From assembly GCA_964486925.1 (NCBI GenBank), contig CAZAOY010000015.1, forward strand, positions 1-49,983: 49,983 nt of DNA, read 5' to 3'. This DNA is from CAZAOY01 sp964486925. Lineage in GTDB: Bacteria > Bacillota > Clostridia > Oscillospirales > Ruminococcaceae. The stretch's first letter is position 1. Each line of letters begins with the position of its first letter. Shown here piece by piece: positions 42,156-49,536 of the stretch. Under the pieces are notes generated by a model. It was given only the letters and a program-made list of their open reading frames with translations. It made no database searches and had not been told where the DNA came from. Made by a program: the position numbers and the translations under genes.

Positions 42156-43238
42156 CTATATAAAATATAGATTTGTTTCCCAAGCGGGTATGTATTTGTG
42201 ATGCCGCAGATAGATTTTGTAGTCGCCATTGTAGGATTTAATTAAGCGGCTAAGCTTTATAAGATCGTCGTTTCGGTGATAGGCGGACACCATAAGCTTT
42301 GGTTTGTCCCGCATTATTACCGTTTTGCTACCGAGTAGTGCTTGATACTCCGCACCCTCTACGTCGTATTTTACAATAGTAGCCTTTCTTTCTCCCATTA
42401 TAGAATCAAGGGACAGTACCGGTACTCTAAGCTCGCCGCTATCGTTTAGTCGGGAGTTTCTGCCTGATTTTTGGCTAAAGGTTAGGGTGGTATCGCTGTC
42501 CCAGATACCAACGTTTAGTGTTTCTACACCATTGATATCTTGTCTTACAAATCGTTCGCACATCTTTTTGTAGTTTTTGCCGTCTGGCTCTACCGCAATA
42601 ATACGGTCAAAGCGACCATTGGTGTATTGTAAAAATTCCTCTATAGTATCCCCATTATATGCCCCAATATCAATATAACTCTCATTTTTGGTGGGACATA
42701 TAAGATTCTTATAGACCTCGCTTATATCGGTGTGATTTTTGGTGGTTAGGTAATCTATCTTTGCGGTTATCTTAAAGTTAATTATATCGTTAAAGACAGC
42801 TTTAGAAAGATCGTCAGCTAGGTTTTGATAAAGCCATAAAAAGTCCTGTTCGTGCTCAAAAAAGTACTGCTTTGTAAATACCTGCGGGTCGTCGAATACT
42901 ACAGGTACATCAGGAGCGTACATCTCATATCTGTTGCTCATTGCCACAAGTTCTGAGAATAATGGCTCTCTAAATGCCGCAAAGGCTAGCAGGATTATAA
43001 ATTCGTCGCTATTTTGATAAAGGCTTGTAACCTCGCTAAAGCGACAGATTTTGTATCCCATAAACACCTTTTGTCTTGCAAAGCTGTCACTTGCAAAAAT
43101 TCCCATAGGCGTTAACCCATAAAGAGATAACGCCTTGATAATCTTCTCTGCACCATAACCCATTCCATAGATATAGATAGGTTTACCTGCATTCTTTAAA
43201 TAGTCCCATAGGTTTGTCTGCTCATTAAAGTTAAACAC
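42156..43238 (-). CDS. FkbM-family methyltransferase with N-terminal Rossmann-like domain
   Basis: 360 residues, GTG start behind AAGGAAAT. The N-terminal part (about 15-110) has a nucleotide-binding-like IYIYGMGYGAEKIIKAL. The C-terminal part is the FkbM SAM-dependent methyltransferase: DIGAYNGDTIEEFL (SAM loop), IIAVEPDG, and LDSIMGERKATIVKYDVEGAE. The same two-domain layout is found in glycan- or cell-surface-related methyltransferases of Clostridia. Acceptor unknown. Confidence 0.85.
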   Translation of the reverse strand: MFNFNEQTNLWDYLKNAGKPIYIYGMGYGAEKIIKALSLYGLTPMGIFASDSFARQKVFMGYKICRFSEVTSLYQNSDEFIILLAFAAFREPLFSELVAMSNRYEMYAPDVPVVFDDPQVFTKQYFFEHEQDFLWLYQNLADDLSKAVFNDIINFKITAKIDYLTTKNHTDISEVYKNLICPTKNESYIDIGAYNGDTIEEFLQYTNGRFDRIIAVEPDGKNYKKMCERFVRQDINGVETLNVGIWDSDTTLTFSQKSGRNSRLNDSGELRVPVLSLDSIMGERKATIVKYDVEGAEYQALLGSKTVIMRDKPKLMVSAYHRNDDLIKLSRLIKSYNGDYKIYLRHHKYIPAWETNLYFI

Positions 43239-43271
43239 ACTTAAATTTCCTTTGTTAATGTAATACTATCT

Positions 43272-43451
43272 CTATAGGTTATCCATGCCGCAGTCGTCAT
43301 ATTCGCGCCATTTAGCTTCATAAACCTTATCGGTGATATATTTGTTTAGCATTAAGCATACCGCAACGGTAGCTACGATTATCCCAAATATTAAAGTGAT
43401 AACCGATTTTTGTTCTTCCATAATTTCGTTTAAAGATTTAGATCTATCCAT
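43272..43451 (-). CDS. Small single-pass membrane protein, 59 residues
   Basis: Reads MDRSKSLNEIMEEQKS, then a hydrophobic segment at about residues 17-35 (ITLIFGIIVATVAVCLML), then a charged tail ending EYDDCGMDNL. AAAGGA lies 6 nt before the ATG. It fills the gap between the FkbM and DUF624 genes in the same direction, 15 bp after DUF624. Too short for routine ORF calling. No family recognised. Its membrane neighbours suggest an envelope function, but this is only context. Confidence 0.75.
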   Translation of the reverse strand: MDRSKSLNEIMEEQKSVITLIFGIIVATVAVCLMLNKYITDKVYEAKWREYDDCGMDNL

Positions 43452-43466
43452 ATATCGTCCTTTCTT

Positions 43467-44297
43467 TTATGAGATGGTTTTACCGCTTGACTTACCTGAT
43501 GATTTTTGTGGGGTAACGATAGTTTCAGTATCACTTGCGTCCTCGAATATCATCATCTCGTCATCTTCATCTGCCGGTTCGTATGGGTTTTCTTCCCCTG
43601 TCATATCGTAGTATGGTTTAATAACATATCTATATACCTGCTCGAATCCATTAAATGTACCTAACATGTATTTTGATACGGTAGGTAGCACTAACAGCGC
43701 TAGAGGACCTGCGTAAGCAAAGACTATTACAGCCGGGATACTTAGAACTATGGTAAAGATTAAGGTTAGAAAGTTTGTTAGTGTTCCTAAGAATGATAGT
43801 AGGAAGGAGTTTTTGATAATATGATACAGCTTCATATTTACAAGTGCTACAAGCAGATAGGAGTAGTAGGTGGAGAAGGTATAGACAATTAAAACAAGTA
43901 ACAGCATACCCATAGCCACATACATTAATAGTCCTCTGCCAAGGTTTATAAAGTAAAACCAAAGCCCCATAAAGATTATAATCCCTAATGCGGTGTTAAT
44001 AATCCCTAACCAGAAGCCTTGTTTAAAGTTCTTTTTAAACTCATCCAGAAAGTCAGAGAATAAAAATACTGGTTTTTCACGCTGAAAGCAGTGGAGTATC
44101 TTCACAAGTGCCACATTTGCAGGCCCTATTGTAACGATAGGGATACAGAATAAAAGGTGGATAAAGTGAAGCTTTAGCATTCTGCCAAAGTTTCTAAAGT
44201 AGATATCGAAAAACTCAAAGAATCTCTTTTTCTCAGGTGCATTTTTACTAACACCCTTACCAGGTCTTGCATAGTTAAACATCCCAAAAAACGCCAT
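43467..44297 (-). CDS. DUF624 (YesL-like) membrane protein
   Basis: 276 residues from the ATG at 44297 (MAFFGMFNYARPGKG), behind AGGGG. Six or so membrane segments, with the DUF624 opening FFDIYFRNFGRMLKLHFIHLL and CIPIVTIGPANVALVKIL. In Bacillus YesL lies in a pectin-sugar locus, but the family function is unknown and no sugar transporter is nearby. An acidic cytoplasmic tail (EPADEDDEMMIFEDASDTE) ends the protein. Confidence 0.82.
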   Translation of the reverse strand: MAFFGMFNYARPGKGVSKNAPEKKRFFEFFDIYFRNFGRMLKLHFIHLLFCIPIVTIGPANVALVKILHCFQREKPVFLFSDFLDEFKKNFKQGFWLGIINTALGIIIFMGLWFYFINLGRGLLMYVAMGMLLLVLIVYTFSTYYSYLLVALVNMKLYHIIKNSFLLSFLGTLTNFLTLIFTIVLSIPAVIVFAYAGPLALLVLPTVSKYMLGTFNGFEQVYRYVIKPYYDMTGEENPYEPADEDDEMMIFEDASDTETIVTPQKSSGKSSGKTIS

Positions 44298-44484
44298 TAT
44301 TACCCCTTTTCTCCGCCAAAGCAAAAATTAACGCAACAAACCATAGGCGGAAAGGTTTACAGCTTGTAAGTACAGCGTTTGACTTTTTAATATCCGTATG
44401 TAATACATTAAAGGATAAACTCAAACTACTATAAGGGCTAAGATGGTGTTTTATCTAGGCTATTAGTTAGGAATAGTACCTAAA

Positions 44485-45186
44485 TTATGATATGTAGAAT
44501 CTAAAAAACATCATTGTAAGCCCGTTAATTATGGAAATTATAAATGCAAAGATCAAAAATATTACAAATCTTAGGTTGTATAATCGTGTATCCACCACCA
44601 CCCGTTTTGAGGAACGAATACGACTAATAAGGGCGGAGGAAAACATTATCGATTCTCTAGAGGAAAGATAGATTAGCAGTATAAAGAGTATTAGACCTAA
44701 AAGCTCGGTAAGTGCTATATACACCCCACCGTCTATCCTATATTCTCTTATAATGTATGCGGCGTAAGCGCTAAATACCAGTGCTTTTGAAAATACCGCA
44801 GTAAGGGTTAGTATCTGGGAAAAGGCAAAGAAACCAAAGAGGTAGATAAGCAGTGTAAACCCAATTATCGATATGCAGTTAGTACTTATTAGCTTTACAA
44901 GGCTGTATTCTCTCATCATCATAAACTGTTTCTTTACAATCTGACATAGCAGATCTCCTGCTTGGCTCTTTGTATAGCTAATGATAAGGCTACCAAAAAC
45001 TACCCCTAAAAAGTAGGTTGTAAGCACGAGATATCCGATATTTCTTTTGGTCTTTCTTCTACTTGTGTCGTTTAATACGCTGTCATCCCGTTTATCAGAT
45101 ATATATTCGGTTCGTGCGCGGGATTTTTCAAGGGGTTGTCCTTGTTTTTTATAATAACCTGTCCTGTTTACTGTTTTAGCTTCCAT
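44485..45186 (-). CDS. Polytopic membrane protein, SpoIIM-like
   Basis: 233 residues from the ATG at 45186 with AGGAG 10 nt upstream. A basic, soluble N-terminus of about 50 residues is followed by five membrane segments. The first (LTTYFLGVVFGSLIISY) and the later FSQILTLTAVFSKALVFSAYAAYI resemble the SpoIIM/DUF95 fold, where SpoIIM works with SpoIID and SpoIIP in engulfment. The match is by pattern only. No other sporulation gene is beside it, so the name is tentative. Confidence 0.5.
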   Translation of the reverse strand: MEAKTVNRTGYYKKQGQPLEKSRARTEYISDKRDDSVLNDTSRRKTKRNIGYLVLTTYFLGVVFGSLIISYTKSQAGDLLCQIVKKQFMMMREYSLVKLISTNCISIIGFTLLIYLFGFFAFSQILTLTAVFSKALVFSAYAAYIIREYRIDGGVYIALTELLGLILFILLIYLSSRESIMFSSALISRIRSSKRVVVDTRLYNLRFVIFLIFAFIISIINGLTMMFFRFYIS

Positions 45187-45284
45187 AGTATTATTACTCC
45201 TACTCTTATAGTTTGTGTAATATATACTATGCCATGACACAGTTAATTATGAGTGATGAGGGTAGATTTATACATTAGCAGAGT

Positions 45285-46085
45285 CTATACCATAGACTGC
45301 ATATCTATCGCTCTATCCCTACAGAAGGTAAGTCCGCTTAGTAAAGCTTGGTCAAACCCTAACTCCTTCATCCTTTCAAGTCCCGCTATGGTAGTACCGC
45401 CCTTAGAGCAGACCATGCTAATAAGCTCATCGATAGGTATATCGGTGTCTAGTAACATTCGAGCACAGCCTATTAGGGTCGAGGCTATCATCTGCCTTGC
45501 GGTATCGCTGTCGATACCGTTAGCGTTGCCATAGTCAATAAATCCTTTGCTAAAGTTATAGACATAGGCAGGGGACGACCCGTTGACTGGGATCACATTA
45601 CAGATGGAATCCTCATTTACTAGGTGTACATCCGAAGCAGAGCTAAAGATACTGCACACAAAGTCAAAGTCAGACTTAGATAGGTTTTCAGGCGGGATTC
45701 CGATAGCGGTAGTACCGTGGCCTATCATAATACCGGTGTTCGGCATTACGATAACCGATCTTGTGGTAGCGTTAAACAAGCTGTCTAGCTTTGTGCGGTT
45801 AGTTGCGGCAACGATAGAGATTATCACCTTGTTAAGGTCAAACTCATCACGGATAGCCAAAACCGCTTCGGCTAGGATATTTGGCTTTACCGCAAGTATT
45901 AGATAGTCCGACTCAATTGCTAACTCCTCTAACCCTACCGATCTAACGTTGTATTCCGATAGCTTTAATACCTTGCTACTGTCAATGTCATATGCAATAA
46001 CGTTAACCGAAAGCTTTGCATTATAGATCCCCATAATGATAGCCTTTGCCATGTTACCACATCCATAAAATCCAATGGTTTTCAA
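45285..46085 (-). CDS. proC: Pyrroline-5-carboxylate reductase
   Basis: Last step of proline synthesis, NAD(P)H dependent. 266 residues from a TTG at 46085 (MKTIGFYGCGNMAKAII), 5 nt after a run of six Gs; a longer frame would overlap the radical SAM gene upstream and lacks a site. N-terminal Rossmann domain with GCGNMAKA, LAVKPNIL, MPNTGIMIGHGTTAI, and the C-terminal dimer domain with VNGSSPAYVYNF and SKGGTTIAGLE. It follows the SCIFF maturase by 22 bp and is probably co-transcribed. Confidence 0.94.
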   Translation of the reverse strand: MKTIGFYGCGNMAKAIIMGIYNAKLSVNVIAYDIDSSKVLKLSEYNVRSVGLEELAIESDYLILAVKPNILAEAVLAIRDEFDLNKVIISIVAATNRTKLDSLFNATTRSVIVMPNTGIMIGHGTTAIGIPPENLSKSDFDFVCSIFSSASDVHLVNEDSICNVIPVNGSSPAYVYNFSKGFIDYGNANGIDSDTARQMIASTLIGCARMLLDTDIPIDELISMVCSKGGTTIAGLERMKELGFDQALLSGLTFCRDRAIDMQSMV

Positions 46086-46107
46086 ACAATCCCCCCTAGT
46101 TAAGACT

Positions 46108-47481
46108 TTACTCGGCGTCGGCAAGCTTTGCCTTTATCATAATAGCACATTCAATACGCTTCTTCTCAAGCTCGCAGGAGAACTCATGAGGGTTTAAAAC
46201 ATCCCCCGCATACACAAGGTTGTTAGCATTACAACCACCGCTACAGTAAAACCGTGCCCAACAGTCCTTGCAGTCCTTCTTCTTATATATATTTGCGGTA
46301 GCGAAGTAATCCTTCTTATCTTTATCCACAGAAAGGTCATGTACACTACCCATCTTCCATTCATCCATCCCTACAAACTGATGGCAAGGGAATACATCGC
46401 CATCAGGGGTTACCGCCACATATTCGTTACCGCACCCACATCCACGAAGCCGCTTTATCGCACAAGGCCCCTGATCCAGATCCACCATAAAGTGGAAGAA
46501 GTTAATCGGAGTATCCGCTTGTTTTCGTCTTACTACCTCGTTTGCTAATCGCTCATACTCCGCTTTTATGGCGTCTATATCGCTGTCTGTTAGAGAGTAG
46601 TCGTACTTTGGGTCGGATACCACAGGTTCTACCGAGATTTGGTCAAACCCTAGGTCGTTTAGGTGGGTTACGTCGTCGGTAAAGTCTAGGTTGTTTTTGG
46701 TAAAGGTTCCTCTAACGTAGTAGTTTTCAAAGTTTCGTTTCTTAACAAGATCTAAAAACTTTGGTAGGATAACCGAGTAACTGCCTTTGCCGTTACAGGT
46801 AGGGCGCATTCTGTCGTTAACGCTAGGTCTGCCGTCGATCGACAGCACTACATTCGACATCTCTTTGTTGATAAAATCGGTAATCTCGTCGTTTAGAAGT
46901 ACCCCGTTTGTGGTTATGGTAAATCTAAAGTTTTTGTTATGCTCCTGCTCCTTGCTCCTTGCGTAGGCTACAACCTCTTTTACCACATCAAAGTTCATTA
47001 GCGGTTCACCGCCAAAGAAGTCCAGTTCAAGGTTTTTTCTGCCTACAGAGTATTTAATAAGGTAGTCAATCGCCGCCTTACCGGTAGCTGTATCCATCAT
47101 TGAACGTCCGCCCCCAAAGTCCCCTGTAGAGGCAAAACAGTATCCACAACGCAGGTTGCAGTCATGCGCAACATGCAGACACATGGATTTAATAGGGGAG
47201 GAGATCATCATTGAAGCATACTTTTCATAGTCGTCTGAGGAGAACAAGACCCCTTGCTCGTAAAGCTCCTTTATCTCATTAAAGCTTTCGGCTACAGCGG
47301 TAGTATCAAACTCTGTTAGCTTTGCGGTAACTTCTTTTAACATCTCATCGTTAAATGGTGGGGTTACATTAAGATCTAATATTGCGTAGGTAACATCGTC
47401 CACAAGATGTACAGCTCCGCTGTTTACATCAAGCAGTATGTTATATCCGTTAAGGCTGTATTTATGTATCAATCTATTCAC
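46108..47481 (-). CDS. SCIFF ranthipeptide maturase (radical SAM/SPASM)
   Basis: Installs thioether cross-links in the SCIFF precursor encoded just upstream. 457 residues, GTG start. An N-terminal RiPP-recognition-like domain (IHKYSLNGYNILLDVNSGAVHLV) leads to the radical SAM motif at Cys108, Cys112 and Cys115 (DCNLRCGYCFAS), then the SPASM region with CGCG, DVFPCHQF, CKDCWARFYCSGGCNANN and a last cysteine in FSCELEK. The order and spacing are those of the CteB-like SCIFF maturases. Partner peptide at 47593-47730. Confidence 0.93.
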   Translation of the reverse strand: MNRLIHKYSLNGYNILLDVNSGAVHLVDDVTYAILDLNVTPPFNDEMLKEVTAKLTEFDTTAVAESFNEIKELYEQGVLFSSDDYEKYASMMISSPIKSMCLHVAHDCNLRCGYCFASTGDFGGGRSMMDTATGKAAIDYLIKYSVGRKNLELDFFGGEPLMNFDVVKEVVAYARSKEQEHNKNFRFTITTNGVLLNDEITDFINKEMSNVVLSIDGRPSVNDRMRPTCNGKGSYSVILPKFLDLVKKRNFENYYVRGTFTKNNLDFTDDVTHLNDLGFDQISVEPVVSDPKYDYSLTDSDIDAIKAEYERLANEVVRRKQADTPINFFHFMVDLDQGPCAIKRLRGCGCGNEYVAVTPDGDVFPCHQFVGMDEWKMGSVHDLSVDKDKKDYFATANIYKKKDCKDCWARFYCSGGCNANNLVYAGDVLNPHEFSCELEKKRIECAIMIKAKLADAE

Positions 47482-47539
47482 CGTCTATATTCCTTTTAGT
47501 ATTTTTAAGGATTTATCCTTTAAGCTATTAAGTTAATAA

Positions 47540-47575
47540 AAAATGGGGACAGCAAAATTATGCAGTCCCCATTTT
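47540..47575 (-). terminator. Hairpin between SCIFF precursor and maturase
   Basis: Perfect 11-bp stem AAAATGGGGAC/GTCCCCATTTT with a 14-nt loop, followed on the minus strand by TTATTAACTT after a T-run. It lies 18 bp after the precursor stop. It likely ends most transcripts, giving more precursor than enzyme. Confidence 0.7.
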
Positions 47576-47592
47576 GCATCAGATTAACTTGT

Positions 47593-47730
47593 TTATTTTT
47601 CGCATTTTTGGTTAGCTACAGTACAAGAGGTCTTGCAAGCAGACTGACAAGATGCTTGACACTCACCGCAACCGCCCTTAGCAGCCGATTTTTTTAGGTT
47701 TTTGAAATTTAAAGTTACTACATGTTTCAT
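47593..47730 (-). CDS. SCIFF (six-cysteine-in-forty-five) ranthipeptide precursor
   Basis: 45 residues from the ATG at 47730 (7 nt after AAGGAG; another ATG one codon earlier is only 4 nt away). It begins MKHVVTLNFKNLKK, then GGCGECQASCQSACKTSC and ends KCEK. Six cysteines at residues 21, 24, 28, 32, 36 and 43. This is the signature of the SCIFF peptide that is nearly universal in Clostridia; the maturase is next. The function of the mature product is not settled; quorum-sensing roles have been proposed for related ranthipeptides. Confidence 0.96.
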   Translation of the reverse strand: MKHVVTLNFKNLKKSAAKGGCGECQASCQSACKTSCTVANQKCEK

Positions 47731-47758
47731 CATAATACTCCTTTTTTGTTATACTAAG

Positions 47759-47787
47759 ATTATAACATATGGCTGATAAAAAATCAA
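47759..47787 (-). promoter_or_regulatory. Promoter of the SCIFF precursor gene
   Basis: On the minus strand: TTGATT (47782-47787), 17-bp spacer, TATAAT (47759-47764), about 30 bp before the start codon. A GTTATA/TATAAC inverted repeat (47748-47766) overlaps the -10 box. Confidence 0.75.
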
Positions 47788-47833
47788 GTGTTAACCCTTA
47801 AAAATATGTAAACATTTTAATTAGGGTTAACAC
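47788..47833. promoter_or_regulatory. 11-bp inverted repeat at the SCIFF promoter (operator or terminator)
   Basis: GTGTTAACCCT (47788-47798) and AGGGTTAACAC (47823-47833), perfect arms 24 bp apart. Read on the minus strand it sits after the MerR gene and is followed by TTGATTTTTTATC, so it can terminate that gene; it also ends exactly at the -35 box of the SCIFF promoter, so it can be a regulator site. Each arm contains GTTAAC. Confidence 0.6.
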
Positions 47834-47862
47834 CTGTTTACTCATCCATCTTTAGGCTTTAG

Positions 47863-48633
47863 CTAATTACCTAAAGGTTGGCTTGCAAGGTACGCTTCCA
47901 ATGATTTTGAAATAAAGGTATCTGCTACTTCAAACTTTAGCTTTAGGTCGTTATCCCAGCTATCTCTGTTGCTAGAAAATTTCTGAAGCTCTGGGATCAG
48001 GCTCATATCCCCCTTGGTAAACTCCATAACCATATCCCACCACTCCTTAGCAAAGCTAAGCCCTAGCTCGCTTTCTGGTGAGATATTGGATTCACAAAGC
48101 TTGACTGCTTGATCGCAAAGCTCGTTTAGCTTGTTGGTTATACTATCCGCTTCCTCTTTGGTAAACCTGCCATTAATATGATCCATGACCTTTTCATCAA
48201 AATGCTTTACCACCCAGTAGTTTTGATTTTTCTGCTGTAACAGCTCGATAATTTGCGCATACTTAATAAAGTCAACCTTTTGCATCTGTAGTACCTCTGA
48301 TTGTAATGATTGGATGGCTAAAAGAGCTTCGTTTAACCCTGCAATCCTTTGCTGTATAATATCTGCCTGCTGTGAAAGGATGGCGGCTACGTCATTTGGA
48401 GTATCAAGGTTAGTTAGACGTGTTTTGATGTCATCCAACGAAAATCCCAGATACTTTAGGGATAAAATCTGGTGTAGCCTTAACATATCCTTGCCGCTAT
48501 AGAGTCTGCGTCCACCTTCGCTTATCTGTGAGGGTTTTAATAGACCCTCCCTGTCATAGTACTGTATTGTACGTACCGTGGTGTTTACCTTTTTAGCAAG
48601 CTCACCCACCGTCATTAACTTCTGCTCGTTCAT
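47863..48633 (-). CDS. MerR-family regulator with TipAS-like ligand domain
   Basis: 256 residues from the ATG at 48633, 10 nt after AAGGAG. N-terminal winged helix MTVGELAKKVNTTVRTIQYYDREGLLKPS-type motif with R and Y residues typical of MerR, a dimer helix (about 80-125), and a C-terminal half resembling the TipAS antibiotic-recognition domain (GRFTKEEAD..., SFAKEWWDMVMEF). TipA-type regulators bind thiopeptides and other large cyclic peptides. A candidate self-regulatory palindrome overlaps its promoter. No multidrug pump is adjacent. Confidence 0.9.
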   Translation of the reverse strand: MNEQKLMTVGELAKKVNTTVRTIQYYDREGLLKPSQISEGGRRLYSGKDMLRLHQILSLKYLGFSLDDIKTRLTNLDTPNDVAAILSQQADIIQQRIAGLNEALLAIQSLQSEVLQMQKVDFIKYAQIIELLQQKNQNYWVVKHFDEKVMDHINGRFTKEEADSITNKLNELCDQAVKLCESNISPESELGLSFAKEWWDMVMEFTKGDMSLIPELQKFSSNRDSWDNDLKLKFEVADTFISKSLEAYLASQPLGN

Positions 48634-48658
48634 AATATCCACTCTCCTTACCTATTAA

Positions 48659-48688
48659 TACATTATAACACACTATGTAATGTAGCAA
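48659..48688 (-). promoter_or_regulatory. Promoter and palindrome of the MerR gene
   Basis: Minus strand: TATAAT (48662-48667) with TTGCTA 15 bp upstream (48683-48688), a non-standard spacing for sigma-A. The perfect 7-bp inverted repeat TACATTA (48659-48665) and TAATGTA (48678-48684) spans the -10 and the spacer, the position expected for autoregulation. Confidence 0.5.
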
Positions 48689-48733
48689 GCTATTTATAGA
48701 AAGATATTCCGTTAAATTTTTATTAATAAAAAT

Positions 48734-48769
48734 CCCCCTTGATCAACGCTACTAGTTAATCAAGGAGGG
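48734..48769 (-). terminator. Terminator of the sortase operon
   Basis: Left arm CCCCCTTGAT and right arm ATCAAGGAGG pair with one mismatch; on the minus strand the stem is followed by ATTTTTATT. It lies 20 bp after the sortase stop. Confidence 0.8.
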
Positions 48770-48789
48770 TATATTGCAGCTAATCGGGT

Positions 48790-49536
48790 TTAACTCTTTA
48801 TCTTCCTTGCCACAATCGAGATACGCCCATTCTCCACATGATCGCTACAGGTTATCAGCGTAACAAGCTTGTCGCCATACTTTGGGGTCACGTTGGTTTC
48901 GTAGATGGAGCGATCCTTTACATATGAGATATATTCATCATACTCCTCTTTGTTATTAGCATTAATAAAGTTGTAAAACCGATAACCGTTATCCTTCTTT
49001 TTAAGTATCTGGGAATAGAATACCGATACAATCTCGTACTGCTGTTTTTCGTAGATGGTATCGAAGGTAACAATTGGATTCTGTTTATAGAAGCTGTTAT
49101 CATCATACTTTAGGATGTCGGAGAACATTGTAGAATCCTCCATGTTATGGCCGTAGATTATAATGTTATCGCTTGGCGGATTAACAGAACTTCGGTTGTC
49201 CGCAAAGGGTAGCCCGCCTAAGCTATACCGTTTGTTGATATCCTTTCGCATGTAGTACTCATTGTCATTAGCATTCTGCATTACGGGATAGTTAATGTTT
49301 GTATTTGGGATGGTTATAAAGCCTACCAGATCATTGTTTTGCTTGTAAAGCTTTTTATACTCTTGCAAAACCGATGGCTTTTGCTTGGGTTTTGTAACCC
49401 TACTGATTGACGGGCTATCGCTTGATAAATTATCATCTATAGAGGTTAACGATCTAATGTTGACGGTGAGCAATATAGCCGCAACACATAGCGTAATAAC
49501 TATAATGCTACGAATAATTATACCTTTAATCCTCAT
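48790..49536 (-). CDS. srtB: Class B sortase
   Basis: Membrane-anchored transpeptidase that links surface proteins to the cell wall. 248 residues. One N-terminal membrane segment (about 5-25), then the sortase barrel with IYGHNM (catalytic His), TLITCSD (catalytic Cys) and GRISIVARK (catalytic Arg). The extended N-terminal helical part and the length are of class B type. Its ATG at 49534-49536 lies inside the end of the upstream surface protein gene (11-bp overlap), so enzyme and substrate are made from one coupled message. Confidence 0.93.
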   Translation of the reverse strand: MRIKGIIIRSIIVITLCVAAILLTVNIRSLTSIDDNLSSDSPSISRVTKPKQKPSVLQEYKKLYKQNNDLVGFITIPNTNINYPVMQNANDNEYYMRKDINKRYSLGGLPFADNRSSVNPPSDNIIIYGHNMEDSTMFSDILKYDDNSFYKQNPIVTFDTIYEKQQYEIVSVFYSQILKKKDNGYRFYNFINANNKEEYDEYISYVKDRSIYETNVTPKYGDKLVTLITCSDHVENGRISIVARKIKS

